A stretch of DNA of 64,000 nucleotides from Neurospora tetraspora (lineage: Eukaryota; Ascomycota; Sordariomycetes; Sordariales; Sordariaceae). The notes below the pieces were generated by a model. It made no database searches. It was given only the letters and a program-made list of their open reading frames with translations, and had not been told where the DNA came from. The translations under genes and the position numbers were made by a program. Shown here one piece after another: positions 11,714 to 23,479 of this stretch. Location: the NCBI RefSeq assembly GCF_033439725.1, contig NW_026944387.1:4340001-4404000 (forward strand), written 5' to 3'. The stretch's first letter is position 1; the number at the start of each line of letters is the position of its first letter.

Positions 11714-14515
11714 GTCAGATGTTGTCGAGGAAGCATGATGGACAAGACATGTGGAGTAGACAGATGGAGGTCATGGGCATTTCGAGACATTGGGATTGTG
11801 GCAGCTTAGTGGTAAGTCGGATACAAAGTCAACAAAGGGGACAAAGGGGGTGGTGGGAGTAGGGGGTTTGCAAGTGCCGCAAACGTCAATAGCAATTATG
11901 TAGCTTGAAAGCTCGAGTCGAGGGACAATGAGCTGGGCTTTCTTTCAACGATCGGGGAGAGTGAGTCTTTCAGTGACAGAGATGTACAGTGTTGAGGGGA
12001 GGAAGCATCTCGCCTCGTGACGATTGGAAAACATGATGACGCGCATTGTATTGTCAAAGTGAAATAGACCGTGGGTTATGGTACACTTTTTCCTTTTTCT
12101 CTCAGAAGCATTCGTGACCTCTCCTGTCATGAGCTGAGGACTCGGGCGCTGAGTGTCCAAGGGGAGATGAGCATACACAGTAGAACAAAGAAAACGACAA
12201 CATCCCGGCAGAGCTGCAGCTTCTGCAAAGGGGATGAAGAACAGCAGAAAAGAAAGCGAGAAGAACAATGAAAAAAAGCTGAAGCATGAGCATCAGGCGC
12301 TGTTGTCCATTACCTCGGTAGCTCATAGCTATGATCGGCCCAAGGAGCGAGTCTTGCTGGCTGATGGTGACGGTTCGAGCGAGACGTGAATGTGAGGGAT
12401 GTCCGAACTGGGCTGATAAGACCCTTATCGCTAAGGCGCCTTATCAACCGACCGGCCATCAACTTGAATACAAGGGGAAAGAATGAGACAAAGTGAGTGA
12501 TTCCAGAAATGCTTGATTGGTGACTTGTTTGGTTGAAGAGGAAAAGGCGTGCCAGGCCCAGCTCAGAAAATACTTTGCAAATGGAGATTCAAAGTGGGAT
12601 GCACCTTCCATACGTAACTATACTACAGGCACCAACCCAAGGAAGGCACACTCGAGCAGAACTGCAGCTTGCAATCTCCCAAGAAGAAATAAAATGAAGG
12701 ACCTGGATTGGGAAGGGACCTTGGTGACGGAGAAGAAGAACAGAAAAAGGAAACTGAGCATGCGACCACTCTGGCAAGCGGCGGCAGTTAACGAACCACA
12801 GCGTTCAGCCCATCGTTCCTGCCGCAATCGGTTGGCGTCGGGTGTTGGATCGTCATTCTGGACAAGTCGATATGATCCTCTGTCGCGCCAAGTTCGTGAT
12901 GGAATCCCCAGCATGCTGACTGTTCAGTTCGCGCCATGATGCCCAGGCGCCCAGGCGACAAGAAGGTCTCGAATGCAGGAATATTCAGGAGAAAAGCGAC
13001 GTTAAAAAAAGGGCCAAGAGTTATAAGACATAAGACAAGCTTTCATGTTCACCAACCTCGTTGTCGAGAGCGCACACGTGGGTGACGCCAACGAAGGTGG
13101 TGATGTTGACATGGAGTTTGCCGAGGAAAAAAGATGCGACGATGACGACGGAAATTGTTAGTGCAGGACAAAAGTGGCTCCACCATGTGTTGCGATGAGC
13201 TGCCGTGATTGGTTGGAAGCTGTCAACCGTGTCAATGCTTGGTGTTGTTAAATGCTTATGCTAGAAGGGGTCATGTCTGCGGTATCTGGATTCTTCAATG
13301 TGCGTGTGTTTCTCAACCAGAGACCAAGAAAGTCGATACTAAGGTATAGGAGCGCCCATGTTCAAAGAATCAGTGGGCAAAGAGTGATTTCTTCAAGTGT
13401 GCTAGGTATTGCATCTCAACCTCGGGCAAGCTTGAACACACTCCAACCTCTGGCATAAGCGTTTAACGACAGATGTGCCTCTTCTTCTTCCCACCCCGCT
13501 GCGCCATCACCCCGCCATGGACCCTGTAGCACTCCACTGTTTCCGCTGGATGCCGTGTCAGTGCACGAGCCTCCGAGCCTCTTTTGGATTTTGGCTTCGA
13601 TTTCGGTTTGTCATTTTGTTTTTCTCGGCGAACCATGACGACACTGCGACTTTCTGGTGTCTTGACGATGAGTGGTTGGAGATTTGTACAATCTTTTCCC
13701 TTTCTTTTTTTTTTTCCGGACTTCTTCAAAGTCAACATGCTCGTTACACACCTTCTTTATTTGCCTTTTGCGTGACTTGACGGCATGTCAACAACAAGAA
13801 GAATTCGAAACAAGAAATCATCAACAATGAAGGGGGAAGACGCACAACGACAATCATGATAGCTCCTATCGTATAGGTAAACTCGGGGCCTTCACTTTCG
13901 GGATCCAGCAGTCTGCGGCAGAATGTATCGGCTCCAACAAAGGGCAATTGTGCCTTAGGGTTTGGGTTTTTGAAGACATTTGTTCGAGCATGTCCGACAC
14001 CGACACCGACACCGACACACACAAGACTTCGCCTGCTGCTTCTGTCGTGACGATGGGAATGGCGCCAAGAGATACCAAGGCTGGGCCAAGAACCGTCCAA
14101 GACTTCTCCAAGACCTTCCTTTGTCCCGCCGCGGCAGGTCGAGCAGGTCGAGCAGGTCTTGTTCGTGGATAAACCGAGTGATAAACCAGTAGCCTTGCCC
14201 TTGGCGCAGGCTTGGTAGGTACTCCAGAAAAGAAGGAATCAATGCGGACGAGTCGATGGGAACATGTGTTTAGACAAGAGGCCACGACGGGACCAGACGC
14301 CCGATATGCGTATGTATACGAAAAAGTTACCGTCTACTCGTCTAGGTATATCTACTAGCTGTACCCCTTTAACCTCTCACTGCTGATATCTACAGCTGGA
14401 CATATTGTTGATGTTGGCTGTTGGTGTTTTCATATACTAGCAGACAAACACATAGAACAAGACAAAGTCACTTTCCCCTTATTGACCTGTTGTGTGATTG
14501 ACTCCCACAGCAAAC
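11714..14515. other. Divergent intergenic region, 2.8 kb
   Basis: This is shared upstream sequence of the giant gene (-) and the ENA ATPase (+). It contains the GATA cluster at 12415-12445 and a short GACACC microsatellite near 13997-14020. The CCCACAG just before the ATPase ATG could be the acceptor of a 5'-UTR intron. Open frames here are short, lack splice-consistent partners and are not supported as genes. Confidence 0.5.
12415..12445. promoter_or_regulatory. Cluster of three GATA-factor-type sites
   Basis: GATAAG lies at 12415-12420 and its reverse complement CTTATC at 12424-12429 and 12440-12445, so there are three sites in 31 bases. The cluster is about 700 bases upstream of the giant gene (-) and 2.1 kb upstream of the ATPase gene (+). 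In filamentous fungi such sites bind nitrogen, light or iron regulators of the GATA family. Function here is inferred from motif density only. Confidence 0.35.
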
Positions 14516-17500
14516 ATGACCAACCGAGAGCCGGACAAGGCTACCGCCAAAGGAGACAATGGTCCCGACCATATCTCCGGCCAAAGCAACAAACCTCTCT
14601 CCCGACCTGCCCACGCCTTAACCCATCAACAGCTCGCCCAGGAAATCGGAGCCGACCCCCTCTCTGGTCTCACCCCCGACGAGGCCAAACGCCGTCTGGA
14701 GGAATATGGAAAAAACGAACTGGGCGAGGCTGAAGGTGTTCAGCCCATCAAGATCATTATCGCCCAGATTGCTAATGCCATGACCTTGGTACGTTTCCCT
14801 TCCCCTTCTCAATACTAATAGCGTCTTACTAAGTGACAACACAGGTCCTCATCCTAGCAATGGCCGTCTCCTTCGGCATCAAATCCTGGATCGAAGGCGG
14901 CGTCGTCGCCTTCGTCATCGCTCTCAACGTCATCGTCGGTTTCTTCCAAGAGTACTCGGCCGAAAAGACCATGGACAGTCTCCGCTCTCTTTCCTCTCCG
15001 ACCGCCACCCTCGTCCGCGGCGGCGAGGCCATGGTCGTTCCCTCGGGCGAGATCGTCCCCGGCGATTTGGTAGAAGTCAAAATGGGCGATACCCTGCCGG
15101 CAGATATTAGGTAACCTGTTGACCAATTTTTTTTGGTTTCACCCAGCCTTGGCAATGACTGATCATTTTTGTTTCGAGTGCAGGTTGATCGAAGCCAAAA
15201 ACTTTGAAACCGACGAAGCTCTTTTGACAGGCGAATCCCTCCCCGTTCGTAAAACGGTTGAGTCCACCTTCGACGACACCACCGGCCCCGGCGACCGCTT
15301 AAACGTCGCCTACTCCTCTTCCACCGTCGCCAAGGGAAGAGCAAAGGGCATCGTTTTTGCTACAGGCACTTTCACCGAAATCGGCGCCATCGCCTCTGCT
15401 CTCAACAAAAAGGACTCCAAAGTCCGTCCCGTCAAGCGCAAGCCCAATGGTCACGCTGGTCCGCATCGTTATCTGGAAGCGTACACTTTAACTCTCGGAG
15501 ACGCCATCGGTCGGTTTCTGGGTGTCAACGTCGGTACCCCGTTGCAGCGAAAGCTGTCGAAGCTGGCTATGTTGCTTTTCGGCATCGCCGTTATTTGTGC
15601 TATTATCGTTTTGGGAGCGAACAAGTTCAATACCCGTCAGGAAGTCATCATTTACGCCGTGGCCACGGGACTGAGCATGATTCCAGCGAGTCTGGTGGTG
15701 GTGTTGACGATCACCATGGCGGCTGGCACCAAACGCATGGTGGAGAGGAACGTTATCGTGCGCAACCTCAAGTCTCTTGAAGCCCTGGGCGCGGTGACGG
15801 ATATTTGCTCTGATAAGACGGGGACGTTGACGCAGGGCAAGATGGTTGCGAGAGGTGCTTGGATCCCGGGGATGGGGACTTACACCGTTGAGTTGTCTGG
15901 CGAACCGGTGAATCCTACCAAGGGCAATATCCGCTTTGCGAAGCAGATGCCGTCGGAGATTGATTTCAAGTCCACGACCGATTCCAACTCCGCAACAGGC
16001 GAAATCACGGCCCCGACCGATCTCTTGTCATCCAGCACCACTCGTCTCCAAGACTTCCTCTCAGTCTGCTCCCTCGCCAACCTCGCCACCGTCTTCTCCA
16101 AAGAATCCGAAGACACTCCCGGCACAGAACAATGGCACGCGCGCGGCGACCCGACGGAAATTGCCATTCAGGTGTTTGCTTCCCGGTTCGGCTTTAACCG
16201 TCTCCGTCTCGTCTCTTCCGGCTCCTCTCCCAATGGCGATGCCAAATGGCAAGAAGTCGCTGAATTCCCGTTTGATTCGGACGTCAAGCGCATGTCGGTT
16301 ATCATGAAGAATACGCAGACGCAAGAGCACTGGGCGTTCACCAAGGGCGCTGTGGAAAGGGTTATTGGTGCTTGCGTCGATTATTTCGATTCCGACTCCC
16401 CTTCCGCCAAACCTAAGCCGGTAACCGACGAGTTCCGCTCTGAAATCCTGCGCAACATGGAAACTTTCGCTTCTTTGGGTTTACGCGTCCTGGCCCTCGC
16501 CTCCCGCCGCCTCCCCCCCTCCGACGGCACCACCTGGAACGAAGAAACCCCCCGCCCCCTAATCGAATCACATCTCACCTTCCGCGGCCTCATAGGCCTC
16601 TACGACCCCCCTCGCCCCTCCTCCGCTTCAGCAGTCCACCAATGCCACTTAGCCGGCATCTCCGTTCACATGCTAACCGGCGACCACCCCGAGACCGCCA
16701 AAGCAATCGCCATCGAAGTCGGCATCTTACCCCCCCTGGCCTCCATGTCCCGCGTCTCCGCCGCTGTCGCGCAGGCAATGGTCATGACCGCCTCCCAGTT
16801 CGACGCCCTTTCCAATTCCGAAGTCGACGCTTTACCTGTCTTACCACTCGTCATCGCACGCTGCGCACCCTCTACCAAAGTCCGCATGATCGAAGCCCTC
16901 CATCGCCGCGGTCGGTTCTGCGCCATGACAGGCGACGGCGTCAACGACTCCCCTTCGCTCCGGCGCGCAGACGTTGGAATAGCCATGGGCTTGTCCGGTA
17001 GCGACGTAGCCAAGGACGCGAGCGATATCGTCTTAACAGATGATAACTTCGCCAGCATCGTGGCTGCCATCGAAGAAGGTCGTCGAATATTTGACAACAT
17101 CCAGAAGTTTGTATTGCACGTTTTGGCCGAGAACATCGCTCAGGCCGGCACCTTGTTAATCGGGTTAGCGTTCAAAGACGCCTCGGGCCTGTCCGTGTTT
17201 CCTTTAGCTCCAGTGGAAATAGTCTGGATCATCATGATCACCTCCGGTTTGCCCGACATGGGACTCGGTTTCGAGCGCGCAGTGCCGGATATCATGGCCC
17301 GCCCGCCGCAATCTTTGCGCACGGGAATTTTTACGCTGGAGTTCCTGATAGATATGGTTTTTTACGGGCTATGGATCACCGCCCTCTGCCTCGCTTCTTT
17401 CGTGTTGAGAGTCTACGCCTGGGGCGACGGCGACTTAGGCAAAAACTGCAACGAGCATTACTCCCCCTCGTGCGAAACGGTCTTCCGCGCGCGCGCGACG

Positions 17501-18040
17501 ACGTTCGCCTGCTTAACCTGGTTTGCTTTGTTTCTGGCTTGGGAATTAGTCGATATGCGCCGCTCGTTTTTCCGCATGCAACCCGGCAGCAAAAAATACT
17601 TCACGCAGTGGATGGTCGATGTTTGGCGGAATAAATTCCTGTTTTGGGCTATCGTCGGCGGATTCGTTACGCTTTTTCCTACCCTTTATATTCCGGTTAT
17701 TAACACCGCCGTGTTCAAACATACTGGTATCAGCTGGGAGTGGGGCATTGTGTTCATCGCAGCGGGATTGTTCTTTGGGGGCGTGGAGGGGTGGAAGTGG
17801 GGCAAGAGAGTGTTTTTGAGACGCAGGGCGAGGAGGGGGGCGAGGGGGGCTGCTAAAAGGGGGGGAGCAGGGGGAGGGAAACTGTGGAAGGATATGGATG
17901 TTGAGGAAAAGATTTTTGGGGAGTATTTTACTGGCTCGAGTGGGAGTGAGAGTGAGGTTTCGGTTGAGTCTCGGGGAGAGGGAGAGGGAGAGGGAGAGGG
18001 AGCCACGGGCCAGCGCCGGGGGGAGCACGGACGGGATTGA
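14516..18040 (+). CDS. ena: ENA-type sodium/potassium-exporting P-type ATPase
   Basis: Three exons (14516-14788, 14845-15110, 15184-18040) give 1,131 residues. ATG 14516 is the first in-frame ATG. The order is typical of type IID P-ATPases: an N-terminal cation-ATPase domain (HALTHQQLAQEIGADPLSGL), a first pair of membrane helices, the actuator TGES (195-198), membrane helix 4 with IPASL (346-350), the phosphorylation site CSDKTGTLT (Asp390), and the hinge TGDGVNDSP before the last membrane helices. IPASL in place of the calcium-pump PEGLP is the mark of ENA pumps. These pumps sit in the plasma membrane or endomembranes and expel Na+ or K+ during salt or alkaline stress. The C-terminus ends in a basic stretch and a Glu/Gly repeat tail. 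Which ENA paralogue this is cannot be told from the sequence alone. The family assignment is secure. Confidence 0.93.
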
Positions 18041-18940
18041 CTAAGAAGGGGCGGGAAGCCCCCCCGGGCGGAAGTCGTTGTTGAGGAGGTTGCTGAGAAG
18101 GAGGAGGTGGTTGACGACGTGGTCAAGGTCATGATTAGGATTACTCGTGATCACGCTCATGAACCTGTTCATGACGCCGGTGGTTGTCGAGGCTGCAGTC
18201 GTCGTCGTCGTCGTCGTCGAGAAAGTGGAGATGGGTATGAGGAGGTGCACATGAGTCGCTCATGCGGGAGTGGCAGTGGCAGTGGCAGTGGCAGTGGCCA
18301 GACTGGGCTGGAGTTGGCGGCGTTCATGTCTACCACAACAACAAAGGTTGGTGAAAAAAGCCTTCCCTTTTCGATTCGTATCTCTTATCCCTCTTCTTCT
18401 TCTGCGCGACAAAAGCAGAACCCGCTACGGTTCCAGGCAGACTGCTGCTTTGGTTGCGCAGGAGATGTTGGTCAAGTAGAGGGATCTTTTGGTTCTGGTT
18501 CCGGTGTTGATGGTGTTGGGGTTGGGGTCCTCGTTGGGGTGTTGAGAATGAGGAGGAAGAGAGAGAGAGAGAATGTATGTCGTTACAGTTGTATGAGAAG
18601 AAAGATTGTCTGTCATTACCGTAGTATTAGTAGTAGTTTGGGTAGAAGCGGCCTTGAGGTCGGAAATATATGGAAGTGGTGTAGAAAAGTTGTGGTTCGA
18701 GGGGTGGTTTGTGATGTGAGTGAGGTTGTGAGTGCGATTGTTGATGTCCTTTTTGCGCTTCGACGACAGAGTGCTAGAGCTGGGTAAGTGGTGAAGTCTG
18801 TACCGGCCTCTGCCTCAATGAAAAGGATACCTCGGCCTGTAACAGAAGCACTGTATTGTCATTAACGTGACCTACACTCGGATATCCATTCAACTTTTTC
18901 CAGCCGCTTTGCACCATCCCATCACTCCTCCCAACCCCGC
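18041..18940. other. Intergenic region between convergent genes
   Basis: This is the 3' flank of the ATPase and of the MFS gene. It contains simple repeats: a GTCGTC tract near 18196-18222, a GGCAGT tract near 18268-18298, and a GA tract near 18556-18572. The longest open frames here run through these repeats, and I do not call a gene. Confidence 0.5.
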
Positions 18941-20794
18941 TCAAACCCTCTCCTTCCTCGCCTTCACCATCCTCGCCGCCACCAGCAATCCCATGCCGCA
19001 CAACAACGTCGACCCCGCAAACGCCTGCGCGCCATAGTACTTCCCATCCATGCTCGTAATAATCGCGCCTGCGATCGGCGGTCCCGCCAGCGTCGCAAAG
19101 CTATTACACGTAAACACCATGCCCATCCTCACGCCCGCCTTCCTCAAATCCGTCGTCAAACTCGTCAATCCCGCCGGAAACAGACTCTGAATGCCACCAG
19201 CCGCCGCACCGTAGAACACGGCCCACACGTACAGTCCCGCCTGCGACTCGACCGCCATCCAGCACAACATACAAATCCCCCCCGCCCCAGCAAAGGGGAT
19301 GAACACGTTGATCGGCCCTGCCCTGTCAGCGATATAGTTGGGAATCAACCGCCCAAACACGCCCACCCCGTTCAACACCAGCAGGATGTTCAGACTATCC
19401 ACGTACTCCAACCCGACGATATCCCGCGAGAAGCTGGCCAGGTAATAAAACGCAAAGTACAGTCCCAGAAAACAGAGGAAACTGCCTCCGACAAAGAAGG
19501 AATACTCCCCCTCCTTGAAAGCAGACCACTCCACCAACGCGCCTTTCATCCCGCGTGGCTTTGTCCGCGGTTTGATCACCCAAAAGGCACCCAACAGACA
19601 TCCCACGCAAATAAACCCCATCGCCCTAACCGTCCACGCGAACCCGACCCGCGGAAGCAAGCTGCGCATCATGCTGGGGAACACCAGGCCACCTGTCGCG
19701 GTACCGCAAGCGGCCATGCCTATTGCTAGACTCCGCTTCTTGGAGAAGTAGGTAGACAGCGTAGCCATGCACGGACAAAACAGGCATCCATTCCCCAGCC
19801 CCATCGCTATGCCCTGGGCGAGAAATAACTTCCACACGACCCCTCCCGCTCCGTCATCCCCTCCTTCCCCATCGGCAGCACCAACACCAACCCCGTCCAT
19901 GGCGTTGGCAGTACTAAAAATTCCCAGCGCAAGGAACGCTGTGCCTAGCAAGAAGGTGTGCCGAAAATATCCGCCGTCTGTCAGCCTGCCCGTAAACGTG
20001 CCGATGAAGAAAAGCAGAAAGACTTGCAGGGAGCCGATCCAGGAGATGGTGGAGGGGGCGACGGAGGGGCCGAGCGTGGAGGTGTAGTAAGTCTGGAAAA
20101 CGCCGAAGGAGTTGATGAAGCCCCAGGTTGTCATTATTACTAGGTGGGCGGCTGCGACTGTTGCGGGTGTTAGTACGGTACTACGGTATACTGCAAGGCA
20201 GGTGGCAGGAGGGAGGGAGGATGAGGGCTGGTAGGCAGGGGACTAAGGTAAGGTACGAGGTGGATGTGGATGAGGATGGGGTCGTGGGTAAGGGTTGTTC
20301 GTGAAGATTGAGGAGCAACGGGGAAGTGGACGGGGTCATTGTGATGGGTCTGACATGGGTAAGGGGAAAGGGTGATGATGAGTGGATGGGATGGGGGACG
20401 AATGGGATTGAGACAGGTACGAGTACGGGATTGTAAAGATGTCGTTCATGGGTAAGGCAAGAACAAAAAAAAACATACCCGTACACCAAGCCCTCGCCCC
20501 TCCATCCGGCGGCGGCCCCGGATCAAAGTTCGATTCTGGCCTTGACAGTACTCTCGAGATCGTTTTAACCAGGGAAAGACCTCCGCCGGTATTGTTGCTG
20601 TTCGGGTTGGCTGCGTGCTTCTCATCTTCGTCATGGTGTTGATCGATTCCATCGATATCGCTGTCTTCACTCTCTGATCGTCCTCCTTGCCCGTGGCCTG
20701 GTACTCGGATGGCTTCGATGTCTGTTGTGCTGCCGCTACTTAGGCCTCCCATTTCCTTATCGGATTCGCCTTTGAAGTCTGGGGGTGGTGGCAT
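18941..20794 (-). CDS. MFS transporter, monocarboxylate-porter type
   Basis: Two exons (20794-20479 and 20157-18941) give 510 residues. The longer upstream frame begins with TTG. The first ATG, 20794, sits in a good context (ATCAAAATGCC) and is taken as the start. A 320-base intron with the branch site ACTAAC just before CAG joins ARAWCT to VAAAHLVIMTTWGF. The N-terminal 100 residues are hydrophilic and acidic, and end with the DPGPPPDGG signature of fungal monocarboxylate-porter homologues. About twelve hydrophobic segments follow, with a basic loop (SKKRSLAIG) after TM4 and another before TM7. An acidic, Gly-rich loop lies between TM2 and TM4. The substrate cannot be inferred, because many fungal members do not move monocarboxylates. 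It is probably in the plasma membrane. It converges on the ENA ATPase, with no sign of co-regulation. Confidence 0.88.
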
Positions 20795-23479
20795 TTTGAT
20801 GGTGTGTGTTGGGTTGGGATTGATGTGACGAGTGAAGCTAATGGCTTGTAACTTGATGCTTCTTTCTGTCTGGATTGTGGAAGGTAAGTCGTCTCTCGCG
20901 ACTGTTGTCGTGAACAGAGACTTGCTTTCGCTGGGCAAATCTGTCGAAGAAGCCAAATACCGATGGCCCTTTGTTGATCAAGTATAGAAAGAAGCAAGAA
21001 AAACAATGACTGGTACTATCGTAGTGAGTCACTCGATGATTGACTCCCCGAGTCTCTGATGAGTCGTCGAGATAGCGGTGCGGTGAGCGAGACCCGCGTT
21101 CTTTCGGTTCGGGTTCGGGTGGTGATAGCCCGGACCGACGGAGTTTTCAGCTTTTACATGAACTGACGATGGTCAAGATAGAAAAGGACCTTCAAACCCA
21201 TTTGCTTGTTTGGCGAGGTTGGGTATCATGAACACAAAAGGAAGCAACGAAGCATGAAAATCAGAACCCGAATATCAAAGCAAACAACCAAAGCAGAACA
21301 GAGGGAAGATTCGAAGAGGAAAAACCTTCCTCTCCAGTCTCCAGACCAAACCGCATCTTCTTCACACACTCCCACCAGACCAACGGGCCGGTGCCCACCC
21401 CCAGAAATTTCGGCATTCGATGCGTCATTCCAGAAGGGAAAGGCGTCTGGGTCTAGCCGTGAAGGTTGCTAGCTTCGAAAAGCATGAAAGATGATAGGCC
21501 AATTAGAGAGGGGAATTACTTAATGGAAAGGAAGCTATTCCTTGTTTGTGTTGTGGTTTAAGGTGTGGTTGGGTGAGGAAGGGTTGCTTGCCGAGCGGGG
21601 GCCGAAGTCGGTTGTCAATTTCAATTTTCAGATGTCCCATGATGGTTTTTTTGAGTGGTTTGCTGACAATGGCATCAATCGACCAGATAAACTGAATATC
21701 AACGCCATTAGAACGGTATGTCGTGAGCCGTAGTATGATATCATCAATATCTGAAATCCAGGTCGTGAAGCTCGGCCACGCACGGCCGGAAGACGGAAGG
21801 GCGCGCGGGGTACAGCAGATGTTTGCCATGCGCCCTTCTTCCCTTTCCAGTCTTCCATTTCTCCTGAAAGAAGCGTGAGAGCATGAAAGCCAAAACAAGG
21901 AAGTCTTCCCGTGTCGTTATTCCCGGCCGTGGTGTGTCAGACTGTCAGTGTGTGTGTGTGCCAAAGAAGCAGGAAAAGAGATCCGGATTCGGACAAGTCT
22001 TGTTTCCACACCCATGAAGTTGTGAACGGAAGGGCGCGGGTGGTCCATGCGCTACCAGGCCGGCCGATAGTTACCGGAGAAGCCCGGAAATCCACAACGC
22101 TGACGCCGGCGAGAGTGGAACCGTAAGACGCCTCAGTTGCTCCGTCGAGCTCCGTGTAACCCATGTCGCAATTCCACTTTATGCCGATCGGGCGGATTCT
22201 GTTACGCGAATGTTAACTGGGGATTTGTGTCGACTGCCGAGACGGAGCCGATGTTTGGGTCGGGATGGTGCGGGGACGGCTGGGATGGTGGTGACAGCCG
22301 CTCAAAAAAAGCTCGAGGGGGGTTGTTAGTACACGGATGGTGACACTAACAGTACGCTCCCCAATTTGTATGGGGATAGGCAAGAGTCTTGTTAGAGACG
22401 CTTGCTCAGCTCACCGTGCAGTTGCACTAACACCAACTACCTCAATCAGTATCAAGATAGAAGCTCATGCTGTTAGTGCAACACTTCGGTATCCCATCCC
22501 GTAGAGTGGGTACCTCTAGGTACAGGTAGCTTGCGTCAATGTCAACAACATGTCTGTCTCGCAGACGAAGAGCTCCTTTCCCCGTGAACAACGCTGACCT
22601 ACCTCGAACCAGGACAACCATTGAACACAATGTCGACAACTTCGATACAATAACGAGGACAAAGGCACGTTCAATAATAACCGTTGTTCATCATGCGGTC
22701 AACACGCCAGGGCGTCACTTCAGTTGAGGCTGGAGCAGGAAGACGTGGCGGCAAATTGAAAGTTTCGTCATGTGTCCTTTCTAGCGAGCTATTGTGGAAG
22801 ACGGAAGGCCATGATCTATACATCCAGGATGAGACATCCAACCTTGAGGTGACCTCACTGAGATGACACAAGAAACAACTCCCTTGTTCTCATCCTCTTC
22901 TTTGTCATCCTCCTCTGTCCTTGTCAATACCTACCTGTATCTTATATCACCCCAGTCCGACAATCTCAGAACATCATCCCCTTTATGTTCGTCCCATGGA
23001 GGTTGACAAATGGTTCTCATTCGGTCCGCAATCTTCCGTTACCTCCATCATCTCTGTTTCTCCTCCCAGTCTCCCATGTCCTCTTCACCAAGACCTTCGA
23101 AACCATCCAGGCCGTCGAGAATACCTTGAGGTCATTTTAGTCTTTGGCATGCGGCTGGGGAGCCTGCATTACTGCTATGATCATCGCAAGGTTCAGTCCC
23201 TTGACCCTATGCAAATCATAGTTGTACGCATATTGGCGGCAGTAAGCACCGGGGTGACACTCGTTTAGTTGATCTCAAGCTTTGTTCTGATTTTTATTCA
23301 ATTTGATGTTTGAGAAGAGTCATTATCCGATTAGTCCCTGTAAGTACATACATGCCATCAGTTTTTGCCCTTTTCTTGTCCAGTTGTCCTCGCCATTAAC
23401 TCCCAAACTCCGTCAACCGTTTTCTCGTCAGAATTTCTCATCAAACCCCTTTCCCACAGGTTGTCTACCGTACTAAATT
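20795..23479. other. Intergenic region, 2.7 kb
   Basis: This is the upstream region of the MFS gene and the downstream region of the oxidase gene. I see no supportable gene. An inverted pair GTTGCACTAAC (22421-22431) and GTTAGTGCAAC (22472-22482), with a third CACTAACAG near 22344, marks a small repeat cluster. A TACCTCTAGGTAC string lies near 22510. Confidence 0.45.

Noticed and set aside
12517-12939. 140-codon open frame on the plus strand
   Set aside because: It has no ATG at its start, mixed composition, no recognisable domain and no splice-linked partner.
20795-20956. Upstream start of the MFS transporter at 20956
   Set aside because: That codon is TTG. The first ATG (20794) has a much better context and leaves a normal-length protein.
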